NCBI GenBank assembly: GCA_900316315.1
Contig: ONCK01000007.1
Span: 1 to 64,000, forward strand
Length of the DNA: 64,000 nt
Reading direction: 5' to 3'
Source: an uncultured Prevotellaceae bacterium
GTDB lineage: Bacteria > Bacteroidota > Bacteroidia > Bacteroidales > Bacteroidaceae
A model generated the notes under the pieces. It did not search any database and was not told the origin of the DNA. It saw only the letters and a list, made by a program, of their open reading frames with translations. This document shows, one piece after another, positions 33,082 through 42,315 of the stretch. Each line of letters opens with the position of its first letter. Within the stretch, counting starts at the first letter, position 1. The translations under genes were made by a program, and so were the position numbers.

Positions 33082-34977
33082 CTACTCGAGATAAGTATAT
33101 CCGTAGAGGCCGCTTCGATAGTTGCTGATGAAATCCTTACCCTCCTTGGTCGAGATTTTGCCCTCCTTGATGGCGCGGGCAGCCCAGGACTCGAGACGGC
33201 GTACGAGGCGCTTGGAGTCATACTGTACGTATCCAAGCACATCGGCTATGGTCTCGCCATCGATGACATTGGTGATCTGGTAGCCGCCGCCCCGCTTGGT
33301 CGTGACAGTGACCGTGGTCGTATCGCCAAAGAGATTGTGCATATTGCCCAGTATCTCCTGATAGGCGCCGATGAGGAAGACTCCAAGGTAATAGGGCTCG
33401 CTCCGCTTGAGCTCGTGGAGAGGCAGAAAGTGGTTGAGGCGGCCTCCGTTGATAAAGGTTGTGATATGGCCATCGCTGTCGCAGGTGATATCCTGCAAGG
33501 TGGCGTTGCGGTTGGGCTTCTCGTTGAGCCGCTGGATGGGCATCACGGGGAAAAGCTGGTCGATGGCCCATGAGTCAGGCAGGCTCTGGAAAAGGGAGAA
33601 ATTGCAATAATACTTGTCAGCGAGGAGCTTGTCCAGTCCGAGAAGTTCCTCGGGGACATGCTTCAGGGTATGGGCCATGGCGTTGACCTCGCGGGTCAGG
33701 CTCCAGTAGACGCTCTCTATCTGGGCACGCGTCTTGAGGTCGATGAGCCCATGACTGAACAAGTCAAGGCCTTCCTCCCTGATCTGCTGCGCATCGTGCC
33801 AGTCCTCAAGCATAGAGCGCGGAGACATATGATCCCATATCTCACTGAGGTCCTTGACAAGCTTGTGGTCGTCTTCAGAAGCCTCCCACGACTCGTCCAT
33901 CTGGGGAAGTGAAGTTTTCTCAAAGGCTTGCAGGATGAGCACGGAATGGTGTGCCGTCAGCGAGCGGCCACCCTCGGTGATGATGCTAGGATGAGGGATA
34001 TGATTGCGGTCGGCTGTGTCGACAAAGGTATAGACACAGTCATTGATATACTCCTGTATGGAGTAGTTGACCGAGCTCTCGCTATTGGAGGAGCGCGTGC
34101 CGTCGTAGTCTACGCCGAGGCCGCCGCCACAGTCCACAAACTGGACATTGAAGCCCAAGACGTGGAGCTGCACGTAGAACTGGGCCGCCTCCGTAAGTGC
34201 CGCCTGGATACGACGTATACTGGTCACCTGACTTCCGATATGGAAGTGGATCAGCTTAAGGCAGTCGGCCATATCATTTTGCCGCAATATGTCGAGGGCC
34301 GAGAGGAGGTCGGACGAGTCAAGTCCAAACTTACTGGCATCGCCTCCGCTCTCCTCCCATTTGCCACGTCCCTGCGATGCCAACTTAATGCGGATGCCGA
34401 TGTCAGGGCGCATGTCGAGCTGACGGGCTGTGGAAATGATGGTCTCAAGTTCGTCCAGCTTTTCAATAACCAGGAAGATGCGCTTACCCATCTTCTGGGC
34501 GAGCAGTGCAAGCTGGATGAAATTGCGGTCCTTGTGCCCATTGCAGATGATAAGGCTGTCCAAGTCCATATTGGTTGCCAGCACTGCATGCAGCTCAGGC
34601 TTGCTGCCGGCCTCGAGACCGATATTGTAGTTTTTGCCATGGCTCACAATCTCCTCCACCACGGGCTTCATCTGATTGACCTTGATGGGGAAGACGATGA
34701 TGTGATCTCCCTTAAAATTGTAGGCTTTGGCCGCCTTTTCAAAGCAGTCGGCGGTCTTCTCGATGCGGTTGTCGAGTATCTCCGGAAAGCGGAGCAGAAT
34801 AGGCGGCTTGGTATCTCTCTCTACAAGGTCATCGACGAGTTCCTTCAGGTCTATCTCGTTGCCGTCCTTATTGGGAGTGACATAGACGTGGCCCTTATTG
34901 TTGATACCGAAGTAGCTTACTCCCCATCCTCCGATGTTGTAAATTTCCTCAGAGTCTTCAATTCTCCATTTTGCCAT
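33082..34977 (-). CDS. speA: Biosynthetic arginine decarboxylase
   Basis: 631 residues, the usual size for SpeA. PLP-binding lysine in FPIKVNQ (Lys99). The family blocks GLEAGSKPELHAVLA, IICNGHKDRNFIQLAL, FHIGSQVTSIRRIQAALTEA, FVDCGGGLGVDYDGTRS, ITEGGRSLTAHHSVL are all present. It converts arginine to agmatine, the first step of polyamine synthesis. It is last in topA-aroK-speA and overlaps aroK by 20 bases, so it is translationally coupled. A strong terminator follows. Confidence 0.97.
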   Translation of the reverse strand: MAKWRIEDSEEIYNIGGWGVSYFGINNKGHVYVTPNKDGNEIDLKELVDDLVERDTKPPILLRFPEILDNRIEKTADCFEKAAKAYNFKGDHIIVFPIKVNQMKPVVEEIVSHGKNYNIGLEAGSKPELHAVLATNMDLDSLIICNGHKDRNFIQLALLAQKMGKRIFLVIEKLDELETIISTARQLDMRPDIGIRIKLASQGRGKWEESGGDASKFGLDSSDLLSALDILRQNDMADCLKLIHFHIGSQVTSIRRIQAALTEAAQFYVQLHVLGFNVQFVDCGGGLGVDYDGTRSSNSESSVNYSIQEYINDCVYTFVDTADRNHIPHPSIITEGGRSLTAHHSVLILQAFEKTSLPQMDESWEASEDDHKLVKDLSEIWDHMSPRSMLEDWHDAQQIREEGLDLFSHGLIDLKTRAQIESVYWSLTREVNAMAHTLKHVPEELLGLDKLLADKYYCNFSLFQSLPDSWAIDQLFPVMPIQRLNEKPNRNATLQDITCDSDGHITTFINGGRLNHFLPLHELKRSEPYYLGVFLIGAYQEILGNMHNLFGDTTTVTVTTKRGGGYQITNVIDGETIADVLGYVQYDSKRLVRRLESWAARAIKEGKISTKEGKDFISNYRSGLYGYTYLE

Positions 34978-35506
34978 CGCTTAAATTGAGTGCTTGTAGG
35001 ATTTGTGATACGATATAGTTGATCTTGGTGTAATTGTCCAGGACATTGACATCTACGACGTGCGCAGCACGCTCGTAGTAAGGCAGTCTCTCCTGCATCT
35101 GGGCGCTGATATACTCGCGCAGCTCGGGACCTGATTTTCCCTGGAGCAGGGGGCGTACCGTGTGGCTCAGCTTGAGGTGAGCCAGGATAGTATCTACGGA
35201 TGCCTGGAGGAAGACGGTGTCGCCCACAGAATTCATGTAGTCGATATTGTCATAGAAGCAGGGGGTACCACCACCGCAGGACAGTACGATATCCTCAAAC
35301 TCGACTACCTCGTGAAGCATGTTGCGCTCCAGCTCCCTGAAGCCCTTCTCGCCACGCTCGGCAAATATCTCGCTGATACGCTTTCTGAAGCGTCCCTCAA
35401 TATACCAGTCTAGGTCGTAGAAGGAATATCCGAGCTGCTTGGCCAAGGCTTTGCCCACCGTAGTCTTGCCCGCGCACATGTATCCTATGAGTATGATGCT
35501 CTTCAT
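34958..35506 (-). CDS. aroK: Shikimate kinase
   Basis: 182 residues. Walker A GYMCAGKTT (8-16), the shikimate-binding DLDWYIEGRF (the usual DxD) and FRELE, and GGGTPC in the middle (CGGGTP block). RPLL is the lid region. It phosphorylates shikimate at O3 in aromatic amino-acid synthesis. It overlaps topA at its start by 4 bases (ATGA) and speA at its end by 20 bases, forming a tight three-gene operon. No other aro gene is adjacent. Confidence 0.95.
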   Translation of the reverse strand: MKSIILIGYMCAGKTTVGKALAKQLGYSFYDLDWYIEGRFRKRISEIFAERGEKGFRELERNMLHEVVEFEDIVLSCGGGTPCFYDNIDYMNSVGDTVFLQASVDTILAHLKLSHTVRPLLQGKSGPELREYISAQMQERLPYYERAAHVVDVNVLDNYTKINYIVSQILQALNLSDGKMEN

Positions 35507-37863
35507 CCCTTGCTAGGCGTAGTACGACGGCGGGTAAATCGGCGCTTGGAGCCAGTGGCGGGCTGCTTGTCGACGATAGCCTTACACTGCTCGTAAGTCA
35601 GGGTCTCCGGATGGGCTGCCTCTGTCTTGGGCAAGTGATAGTTGCTGTCCTTGTAGTGAATATAGGGGCCGAAACGGCCATTGAGTATCTCCATGTCGGG
35701 ATCCTCGGCAAACTGCTTGATATGCTTCTGCTCATCGGCGACACGCTTGGCCTTAATCAACTCGATGGCCTCGTCCAGGGTCAGCTTCATGAGGTCCTTG
35801 TCCTTGGGAATGGAGACGTACTTCTTGTTGCAGACGACATAGGGGCCGAAGCGGCCGTTGTTGACTGCGACGCTATGACCTTCAAACTCGCCCAATTTAC
35901 GCGGCAACTTGAAGAGATCCAGTGCTTCCTCAAAGGTGATGTCCTCCAGACTCTGCCCCTTAAGCAGAGGGGCAAATACGGGTTTCTCTGCATCGCCTGA
36001 CGTACCGAGCTGGGCCATAGTACCGAAGCGCCCTATCTTGACCGAGAGCTGGCGGCCGGTCTTGGGGTCGATGCCGAGCACGCGTTCGCCAACCTTGTGC
36101 TCACTCTTAGTGTCGAGGGCTTTTTCCACTTCCGGCATGAAGTTGGAGTAGAACTGGCGCATCAGCTTTGTCCATTCCTTTTTGCCTTCGGCTACTGCGT
36201 CAAAGTCTTTCTCGACCTTTGCAGTGAAATTGTAATCCATGATTTCGGGGAACTCTTCCATCAGATAGTCATTGACGACCATGCCGATGTCGGTGGGGAC
36301 AAGCTTGCCCTTTTCTGTTCCGGCTATTTCCTGCTTCTGGGTCTCCTTAATCTTGCCTGACTTCTGCAGGGTGAGGATGGTGTATTCGCGGGACGTACCT
36401 TCGCGGTTGCCCTTCTCGACATATTTGCGCTGCTGTATGGTGCTGATGATGGGAGAGTAGGTAGAGGGACGTCCGATGCCGAGCTCCTCCATCTTCTTGA
36501 CGAGGGCGGCTTCATTGTATCGGGGCGGACGCTGCGTAAACTTCTCCGTAGCCGTAATGGTGTTGCGACTGAGGGTTTCACCCTTCTTGAGCGGCGGGAG
36601 AAGGCCGCCTGCTGCTGACTCGGCATCGTCACCGGTCTCGTTGGCCGCAGTATAAACCTTGAGAAAACCGTCAAATTTTTCTACCTCACCCGTAGCGATG
36701 AACTGCTCCTCGCGGTTGGAAATGGCAATGGTAGCTGTGGTCTTCTCGTAGAGGGCATCCGCCATCTGGCAGGCCAGGGTACGGCGGCGTATAAGCTGAT
36801 AGAGTCGCTTCTCCTGTTGGGTTCCGTCAATCTCCTCGCGGTCCATGAAGGTCGGGCGTATGGCCTCGTGGGCCTCCTGAGCGCCCTTGGACTTGGTATG
36901 ATAGTTGCGCGGCTTGCTATAAGCTTCGCCATAGGTCTCAATGATGTACTTCTTGCTCGTGCCGAGGCAGAGTGACGACAGATTGAGCGAGTCTGTACGC
37001 ATGTAGGTGATATATCCCGACTCATAGAGGCTTTGTGCAATGCGCATCGTCTGACTGACGGTAAATCCGAGCTTATGCGCGGCCTCCTGCTGCAGGGTTG
37101 AGGTCATAAAGGGAGGCGCCGGAGCATGTCTGACGGGCTTCTTCTGCAGGTCAGATATGGTATACTCCGCACCGGCACAGGTCTCGAGGAAGCGCTGTGC
37201 CTCTTCCTGCGTGTCAAAACGCTTGTTGAGTTCTGCCTTGAGCTCAGTTTTGCCTCCTTTGCCGTCGTCTGTGATAAACGTGCCGACGACTGTATAGTAC
37301 GGGGTGCTCTTAAACTGCTCTATCTCGTGCTCACGGTCGCAGATAAGTCTGACGACGACGCTCTGTACGCGTCCGGCCGAAAGCGCGGGCTTGACCTTGC
37401 GCCACAGTACCGGCGAGAGCTTAAAACCGACTATTCTGTCAAGCACGCGGCGCGCCTGCTGGGCATTGACAAGATTGAGGTCTATCGTGCGCGGATGCTT
37501 GATGGCCTCGGCTATAGCGGTCGGTGTGATCTCGTGAAAGACGATGCGCTTGGTGTTGGCCACGTTCAGTCCGAGCACTTCGGCGAGGTGCCACGAGATT
37601 GCCTCTCCCTCGCGGTCTTCATCGGAAGCCAGCCAGACTTGGCTGCTCTTCTTTGCCTCTGCCTTCAGCTCATTGACGACCTTACGTTTGTCCTCGGGTA
37701 TCTCATACTCGGGTTCAAATGTCTTGGTATCTATACTAAATGATTTGGACTTGAGGTCTCTGATATGGCCGAAGCTGGACATGACCTTGTAGTCCTTGCC
37801 CAAGAAGCGGCCAATCGTCTTGGATTTGGCCGGAGACTCAACTATGACGAGATTATTTTGCAT
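35503..37863 (-). CDS. topA: DNA topoisomerase I
   Basis: 786 residues. An N-terminal TOPRIM domain (NLVIVESPAKSKTIGRFLG, SDEDREGEAISWHL with the acidic metal-binding residues) and the catalytic tyrosine in LYESGYITYMRTDS (about residue 287). The C-terminus has TopA-type repeats (GRFGPYV, GRFGPYIHY) and a short basic tail (SKRRFTRRRTTPSKG) instead of full Cys4 zinc ribbons. It relaxes negative supercoils. First gene of the topA-aroK-speA operon, read from a TACTTTTG box 32 bases upstream. Confidence 0.97.
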   Translation of the reverse strand: MQNNLVIVESPAKSKTIGRFLGKDYKVMSSFGHIRDLKSKSFSIDTKTFEPEYEIPEDKRKVVNELKAEAKKSSQVWLASDEDREGEAISWHLAEVLGLNVANTKRIVFHEITPTAIAEAIKHPRTIDLNLVNAQQARRVLDRIVGFKLSPVLWRKVKPALSAGRVQSVVVRLICDREHEIEQFKSTPYYTVVGTFITDDGKGGKTELKAELNKRFDTQEEAQRFLETCAGAEYTISDLQKKPVRHAPAPPFMTSTLQQEAAHKLGFTVSQTMRIAQSLYESGYITYMRTDSLNLSSLCLGTSKKYIIETYGEAYSKPRNYHTKSKGAQEAHEAIRPTFMDREEIDGTQQEKRLYQLIRRRTLACQMADALYEKTTATIAISNREEQFIATGEVEKFDGFLKVYTAANETGDDAESAAGGLLPPLKKGETLSRNTITATEKFTQRPPRYNEAALVKKMEELGIGRPSTYSPIISTIQQRKYVEKGNREGTSREYTILTLQKSGKIKETQKQEIAGTEKGKLVPTDIGMVVNDYLMEEFPEIMDYNFTAKVEKDFDAVAEGKKEWTKLMRQFYSNFMPEVEKALDTKSEHKVGERVLGIDPKTGRQLSVKIGRFGTMAQLGTSGDAEKPVFAPLLKGQSLEDITFEEALDLFKLPRKLGEFEGHSVAVNNGRFGPYVVCNKKYVSIPKDKDLMKLTLDEAIELIKAKRVADEQKHIKQFAEDPDMEILNGRFGPYIHYKDSNYHLPKTEAAHPETLTYEQCKAIVDKQPATGSKRRFTRRRTTPSKG

Positions 37864-37894
37864 CTTATATTATCCCAATTTGATTTTTCGCCCG

Positions 37895-37902
37895 CAAAAG
37901 TA
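37895..37902 (-). promoter_or_regulatory. -7 box TACTTTTG of topA
   Basis: The reverse strand reads TACTTTTGC, 31 bases before the topA ATG. Confidence 0.55.
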
Positions 37903-38227
37903 GGAAAATAAAATGACCCATTCTGCTTTTCTGTCTCTTTTTCTTTGATTTAACATCTTGCTTCAGGCTGGCCCTCCACGGGGAATGCCTATTTGTACAG
38001 GTTTCATCGGCTTACTGCACATGGTCCTGCGGCTGCCTCTATACGGCAGAAGCCCGCTGCTCCTCCTTGGGGCGTATCTCCGTCATCCTATCTCGACCCG
38101 AGAGCCCTCTATGGCACTGCTAATCCTATCAAAGTCTACCCTCATCCCATCTACAAGCCCTATATATTAAATGTAGGAGCAATGCAAAAAGACCGCCTCC
38201 GCTGCCTGAAAAATCCAATTTACTTGC
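37903..38227. other. Gene-free stretch between topA and the PspC gene
   Basis: About 325 bases; two overlapping 70-80 codon ORFs exist on the + strand but have no ribosome binding site or recognisable domain. Nothing else seen. Confidence 0.4.
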
Positions 38228-38235
38228 TACCTTTG
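38228..38235 (+). promoter_or_regulatory. -7 box TACCTTTG of the PspC/YgjP pair
   Basis: TACCTTTG matches TAnnTTTG, 27 bases before the ATG at 38263. Confidence 0.6.
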
Positions 38236-38262
38236 TGACATCAAACCATAGCTATATCCATC

Positions 38263-38445
38263 ATGAAAGAATTAAGACGTGATCTGAGCAACAAGATGCT
38301 GGGCGGCGTATGCTCCGGCATAGCCCGCTATCTCAATGTAGACCCTACAGTCATCCGTCTGCTATGGGTGCTCTCGCTCTTCCTCATTGGCACGGGCATA
38401 CTGGCATATCTCATCTGTTGGATTGTCATACCCGCTGACTATTGA
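38263..38445 (+). CDS. PspC-domain small membrane protein
   Basis: 60 residues. A complete PspC domain: KELRRDLSNKMLGGVCSGIARYLNVDPTVIRLLWV, then one transmembrane helix (LSLFLIGTGILAYLICWIVIP). PspC-domain proteins act in envelope stress in proteobacteria; the short stand-alone form is common in Bacteroidetes and its function is not established. Its TGA stop overlaps the ATG of the next gene by one base (TGATG), so the two are translationally coupled. Confidence 0.9.
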   Translation: MKELRRDLSNKMLGGVCSGIARYLNVDPTVIRLLWVLSLFLIGTGILAYLICWIVIPADY

Positions 38446-39011
38446 TGGTATCACAGGCCCATAGATTTCGGCCCATAGACTCTTCCTTCACCATCCGGAC
38501 CGACCTCTTTCATTTCGATATCTGCGAGACAGAGACTCCCCACTTCTTCTGCAAAGGCGACATCCACCACCTCACACTCTACTGCCCACTAGGCACCAAG
38601 TACGATGTCGGTGAGTTTCAGATATGGTTTCGCAAAGTCATCCGCGAGGTGCTGCGCCGTGAAGCCAAGGCTATCTTTCCCAGCCGGCTGCATCAATGGT
38701 CTGACCGCACCCATCTCACCTACAAGCGCCTTACTATCAAGCGTACCTCCAGCAAATGGGGCAGCTACTCGAGCCTCGGCAATCTCAACCTCTCTCTCTA
38801 TCTCCTCCTCTTTGACTCTCGCTATATAGACTATACCATGTGCCACGAACTGTGTCACAGCCGCGAACTCAACCATGGCCCGCAATTCTGGCAACTCCTC
38901 GACAGCATCATGGGCAACGGCTCGCGCCAACTACAACATGAGATGAACAGCCAAGTCAAGGCGTGGTACGAAGCTGGAGATCCCCGCTACTTACTGGTGA
39001 GCAACGCCTAG
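38445..39011 (+). CDS. YgjP-like (DUF45) zinc metallopeptidase-fold protein
   Basis: 188 residues from the ATG at 38445; an in-frame TTG one codon earlier is unlikely. The zinc motif HELCHSRELNHGPQFW shows HExxH plus the third His six residues on, typical of the YgjP/WLM (M48-related) family. KRTSSKWGSYSSLGNLNLSL is the other family hallmark. No signal peptide, so cytoplasmic. Substrate unknown. It converges on the next gene with their stop codons overlapping (39008-39011). Confidence 0.85.
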   Translation: MVSQAHRFRPIDSSFTIRTDLFHFDICETETPHFFCKGDIHHLTLYCPLGTKYDVGEFQIWFRKVIREVLRREAKAIFPSRLHQWSDRTHLTYKRLTIKRTSSKWGSYSSLGNLNLSLYLLLFDSRYIDYTMCHELCHSRELNHGPQFWQLLDSIMGNGSRQLQHEMNSQVKAWYEAGDPRYLLVSNA

Positions 39012-39526
39012 TCCTTCCTCTCCCCCTCTCTGTCATGCCCTTCTGCCGGATTGCGAAGCCAGTCCGGCAAGCAGGCGATGCGCTCCCGATACCCCATGGC
39101 TGCAATGCGCCGCCACTCTGTTGCACCCTCCTGACCCAGCCGGTCGAGATAGCCAGCATCATACATATGGAGGTAGGCTTCGATCTCAAAGGGATTGAGC
39201 AAGTAGACGGCATGTCGTATATGGTGTCTCACAGGCAGGAGACGGAGACTGTAGTATCCGTAGCGCAGATAGAAGATGAGCCACGAATTGCATGTACTTT
39301 GCGCCTGACGCAGGTGAATAAGCTCATGCCGACAGAGCGCATCCGACTGCCGGCTGAGACTTGCCGCCGTTGCCTCGTCATGGACCAAGATCAGTCCGAA
39401 GTAGGTGAGCGCTGCATACTTGCGCGTATGCCATAGACTAAACACCCTCACCGGCATCTTGTCCAGTTTGCGGGGACGTGGATGGTAAAAGGGACGAAGC
39501 AGCACACTGAGGAGGGTGATCTTCAT
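39008..39526 (-). CDS. HExxH-containing protein, possible metallopeptidase
   Basis: 172 residues from the ATG at 39526. A longer frame to 39658 would run through the promoter box at 39559. The motif CRHELIHLRQAQS contains HExxH (HELIH), and NPFEIEAYLHMYD further on supplies a glutamate in the position expected for a gluzincin third ligand. A hydrophobic patch (about 83-105) follows the motif. Similar to M56/M48-like proteins in general layout, but I do not recognise a named family. It lies between yidD and the YgjP gene, and converges with the latter. Confidence 0.65.
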   Translation of the reverse strand: MKITLLSVLLRPFYHPRPRKLDKMPVRVFSLWHTRKYAALTYFGLILVHDEATAASLSRQSDALCRHELIHLRQAQSTCNSWLIFYLRYGYYSLRLLPVRHHIRHAVYLLNPFEIEAYLHMYDAGYLDRLGQEGATEWRRIAAMGYRERIACLPDWLRNPAEGHDREGERKD

Positions 39527-39558
39527 AGAGAAGGAGACTTGGATAAGTGATAGCGCCA

Positions 39559-39566
39559 CAAAGTTA
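39559..39566 (-). promoter_or_regulatory. -7 box TAACTTTG before the HExxH gene
   Basis: The reverse strand reads TAACTTTG, 33 bases before the ATG at 39526. Confidence 0.55.
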
Positions 39567-39740
39567 CGTTTTTTACGGACATGCCACAGAGTTTTCCCCC
39601 TGTTTGTCTCCGCCTTACCTACCCTGAACTCCCTGACACGCTCCCGCCCATGCGACAAAGCCCTCTGCCGGCAACCACACGCCGTCCCGGCTCTCCTATG
39701 TCAACCCCAGAGTAGACGGCCTCGCTCTCTGATAAAACAA

Positions 39741-39799
39741 CATCGGACTTGCTCAAAACAAGATCGGACCCAGTTGAAAGTGAGTCCGACCTTGTTTCT
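39741..39799 (+). repeat. Solo copies of the CGGAC/TCCGACC 21-22 bp motif
   Basis: Three successive degenerate units, ACATCGGACTTGCTCAAAA, AGATCGGACCCAGTTGAAA and AGTCCGACCTTGTTTC, spaced about 22 bases apart, resemble the TTTAAA-CATCCGACCTTG units of the MITE core. No MITE terminal repeats flank them. They lie between the HExxH gene and yidD. Confidence 0.5.
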
Positions 39800-39818
39800 G
39801 CTATCTAGCTGCCTCACC

Positions 39819-40061
39819 TTACGGCACCGGATCGTAACCGCTACCACCGCCAGGGCGACAGCGCAAGATGCGCCTTATGGCAAGCCACAGCCCCTTGAAG
39901 GGACCATATTTGCGGATAGCCTCAATGGCATACTGGGAACATGTCGGTGTAAACCTGCAGCTGGGAGGCGTAAAGGGCGAGATGGCTACTCGATAAAAGC
40001 GGATGGGAAGGATAAGTATCCATCCGAGGATATGCAGAACTGTGTGGAGTACAGACTTCAT
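39819..40061 (-). CDS. yidD: Membrane protein insertion factor YidD
   Basis: 80 residues. The whole YidD domain is present: amphipathic N-terminus ([16 protein letters not shown]), [37 protein letters not shown] with its conserved cysteines, and the closing GGSGYDPVP. It assists YidC-dependent membrane insertion. It overlaps rnpA by 4 bases (ATGA), the usual rnpA-yidD pairing, though rpmH and yidC are not beside it here. Confidence 0.95.
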   Translation of the reverse strand: MKSVLHTVLHILGWILILPIRFYRVAISPFTPPSCRFTPTCSQYAIEAIRKYGPFKGLWLAIRRILRCRPGGGSGYDPVP

Positions 40062-40450
40062 ATCTTGTCGGATATCGTCTGTAGGAGTTTGCCGACTGCA
40101 GCTCGGACGCAGGCTGAGTCTTGAGGCTTATCGCTCAGCCACAAGAAGGCGATATGGAGCTTGAGATGCCGCTCGGCAAGACGCTGGATGAGAGGCAGCT
40201 TCTGCAAGCGGTAAGCCTCGCGCAACTGACGCTTGGCCCTGTTGCGGTCGACCGCGTGGTGGAAGTGGCGCTTGGAGACACTGACCAGTACTTTGCAACT
40301 TATCTCTTCCTCAGCTGCTTCCATACAGCGATAGACTGCCCTCACAGGATAGGCAGTAAGTCCCTGGCTGCCGCGCGCAAAGAGTCTGTCTATCTCAATG
40401 CGAGATGTCAGATGCTCTGCCTTGGGAAATGTAAACTGCATGGCTGACAT
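40058..40450 (-). CDS. rnpA: Ribonuclease P protein component
   Basis: 130 residues. N-terminal [20 protein letters not shown] (the usual K/R-x-x-R-L-x-x-x-x-D-F-x-x-V-F-x-x-G-like start) and the RNR signature [18 protein letters not shown] in the second half. It binds RNase P RNA for tRNA 5' maturation. Unlike the common rpmH-rnpA order, it lies behind hemD in a run of same-strand genes from metK. 68 bases separate it from hemD with no TAnnTTTG box seen, so read-through from upstream is likely. Confidence 0.95.
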   Translation of the reverse strand: MSAMQFTFPKAEHLTSRIEIDRLFARGSQGLTAYPVRAVYRCMEAAEEEISCKVLVSVSKRHFHHAVDRNRAKRQLREAYRLQKLPLIQRLAERHLKLHIAFLWLSDKPQDSACVRAAVGKLLQTISDKI

Positions 40451-40518
40451 AGTGAGACTCAGGTCAATTGATTTGCCGCCTACACGGATATTGCAGGCCG
40501 CACAAGAGGACGGCGGTA

Positions 40519-41274
40519 TTACTTCTTGTCCGCTTCGGCCAGCTTCTGCAGGTACTGGTCAAGCGCAGCCGTCATGGACGGCGCACCCTCAAAGGGAGCT
40601 TTAAGGTCAAGACGGTAGCCCATGTCTTTCACAGTCCTGGCTGCTGCCTCACCAAAGGTACCAAAGAGGGTCTTGCCCTGCTCGTAATCGGGAAAATTGT
40701 CGGTCAGTGAACGCACGCCGCTGGGCGTGAAGAAGATCAGCATATCGTAATCGAAGGGGATGTCTTTCTCCAGGATCGTGCTCACGGTACGATACATCGT
40801 GCACTCAGTGTGTTTCAAGCCCTTGGCATCAAAGAGAGGCCCCATGTCGTGGTGGTGCACTTCGTTCTGAGGAAAGAGATAGGTCTCCTTCTTATGCTTC
40901 GCCATCAAGTCGATCAGATCTGCCCAGAGGCCGGTCTTTGAAAAGAATATCTTACGCTTGCGGTACTGCACGTACTTCTGAATATACAAGGCCACATTTT
41001 CGGAGATAAAAAAGTATTTCATATCCTCCGGCATCGTAATGCGCAGGTCCTTGCACATGGAGAAGAAGAAATCAATAGCGTGGTGAGAATTAAAAACTAT
41101 GGCACTGTGGTCAAGTATATTTACTCTCTGAGCACGAAACTCCTTCTCTGTGAGCCTCTCTACGTGGATGAGCGGTCTGAACTCGATTTTTACTTTGTAT
41201 TTTTCTTCAATCTCAAAATACGGAGACTTCTTTGAGGTGGGTGCGGGTTGCGATATAAGAATCTTCTTAATCAT
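40519..41274 (-). CDS. hemD: Uroporphyrinogen-III synthase
   Basis: 251 residues. A two-lobed HemD pattern with low sequence conservation, as usual for the family: ILISQPAPTSKKSPYFEIEEKY at the start, HSAIVFNSHHAIDFFF (the S/N-x-x-A-V region), and DMLIFFTPSGVRSLTDNFP, FGTFGEAAARTVKDMGYRLDL, TAALDQYL in the second lobe. It closes hydroxymethylbilane to uroporphyrinogen III. No other heme gene adjoins; the run DUF4271-hemD-rnpA-yidD is, from memory, a recurring order in Bacteroidales. The gap to the DUF4271 gene is 15 bases. Confidence 0.9.
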   Translation of the reverse strand: MIKKILISQPAPTSKKSPYFEIEEKYKVKIEFRPLIHVERLTEKEFRAQRVNILDHSAIVFNSHHAIDFFFSMCKDLRITMPEDMKYFFISENVALYIQKYVQYRKRKIFFSKTGLWADLIDLMAKHKKETYLFPQNEVHHHDMGPLFDAKGLKHTECTMYRTVSTILEKDIPFDYDMLIFFTPSGVRSLTDNFPDYEQGKTLFGTFGEAAARTVKDMGYRLDLKAPFEGAPSMTAALDQYLQKLAEADKK

Positions 41275-41289
41275 TTCGTTAACCTTATA

Positions 41290-42306
41290 TCAGATATAGA
41301 CAATCATCAATTCGTTGAAATTAATAAGGGCTCCCCAGAGCAAAAGTAAAGGAGTCGTTTCAAGGGTGCAAAAGTACAAAATTAAATGAAGCCAGCCAAA
41401 TCTGTAGCTGAAAAAAATCTGTTTCGTCTTGAAAATCATGAGGATTTCGCCCAAAGCGAAGATGGACAGGAAAGCCCAGACGGCGGCTTCGTGGGAAAGG
41501 TCAAAGTACACGACGAGCAGGGTCAAAACAAAGAGCAGCAAAGCCTTGACGAGGATGACCAGATTGAAGGCATTGATCCATGCCGACCGCTTGGCCGGGG
41601 CAAAATACGTCCAGTTGACGATGCCGTACAGGATATACTTCAATACAAAGTAGGAGATGAAGATGCCCATGTCAAGCAGGAGCAACTTATAAGGCGAAAC
41701 TTGGTTAAACACGCTCGGCATCCGTACCTCCGTATAGCTAAAGAAGAGTATGCTCATCAGGAAGCAGGCAAGCAAGACGACGAATGCTTGATTTTTCATC
41801 TCGCTGTCGCTCTTGAGCATGATGACCTCCTTGCGATCACGATTGTAGAAGAAATTTTTCAGTTGGAGGAGCATCACGTGAAGCGAGCGCGCGATGATAA
41901 AGATTGCGACAAAGAAGCTGACAAGGAGCGTCGAAGTGATAAACACATCGTCGCTCAGTCTATACGGTACGGGGTCTCCGGGCACGCCGGTGAGCGTGAC
42001 CTTGAGTTCAGGATGCAGATAGGGATTGTCCGTAAAGAAGTTGTCACGATAGCTCGGCACATCCTTCCAATCAGAGTGGGACCCCTTGAGACCGGGCAAG
42101 CCCAGTGTGTCGGGACGGGCTGACGGCTGCAGGATCACAGGCTCGAAGTAGCGCTGCACGATGGAGTCCTTGGCTGACTCCGAGGCATTGCGCGGCAACA
42201 GGCGGATAGCCTGGTAAGGCGTCGCAGGACGGTGAAAGACGTGCTGTGGAGCCGATGCGGCTGCATCCTCTTCAAAATGATAGACTGTGCTGTCTGCTTG
42301 TTGCAT
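41290..42306 (-). CDS. DUF4271 multi-pass membrane protein
   Basis: 338 residues. An N-terminal soluble part of about 120 residues (proline- and acid-rich), then several hydrophobic segments: about 126-145, 173-193, 203-225, 245-265 and two or three more to the C-terminus, ending in FNELMIVYI. The pattern and neighbourhood (directly before hemD) match DUF4271 of Bacteroidetes. Function unknown. Separated by 9 bases from the LOG gene upstream, so co-transcribed. Confidence 0.8.
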   Translation of the reverse strand: MQQADSTVYHFEEDAAASAPQHVFHRPATPYQAIRLLPRNASESAKDSIVQRYFEPVILQPSARPDTLGLPGLKGSHSDWKDVPSYRDNFFTDNPYLHPELKVTLTGVPGDPVPYRLSDDVFITSTLLVSFFVAIFIIARSLHVMLLQLKNFFYNRDRKEVIMLKSDSEMKNQAFVVLLACFLMSILFFSYTEVRMPSVFNQVSPYKLLLLDMGIFISYFVLKYILYGIVNWTYFAPAKRSAWINAFNLVILVKALLLFVLTLLVVYFDLSHEAAVWAFLSIFALGEILMIFKTKQIFFSYRFGWLHLILYFCTLETTPLLLLWGALINFNELMIVYI

Positions 42307-42315
42307 GGTCGGTTG

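Noticed and set aside
37958-38238. Two overlapping + strand ORFs between topA and pspC
   Set aside because: Neither has a start signal or domain; they overlap in different frames, and the second runs over the pspC promoter box.
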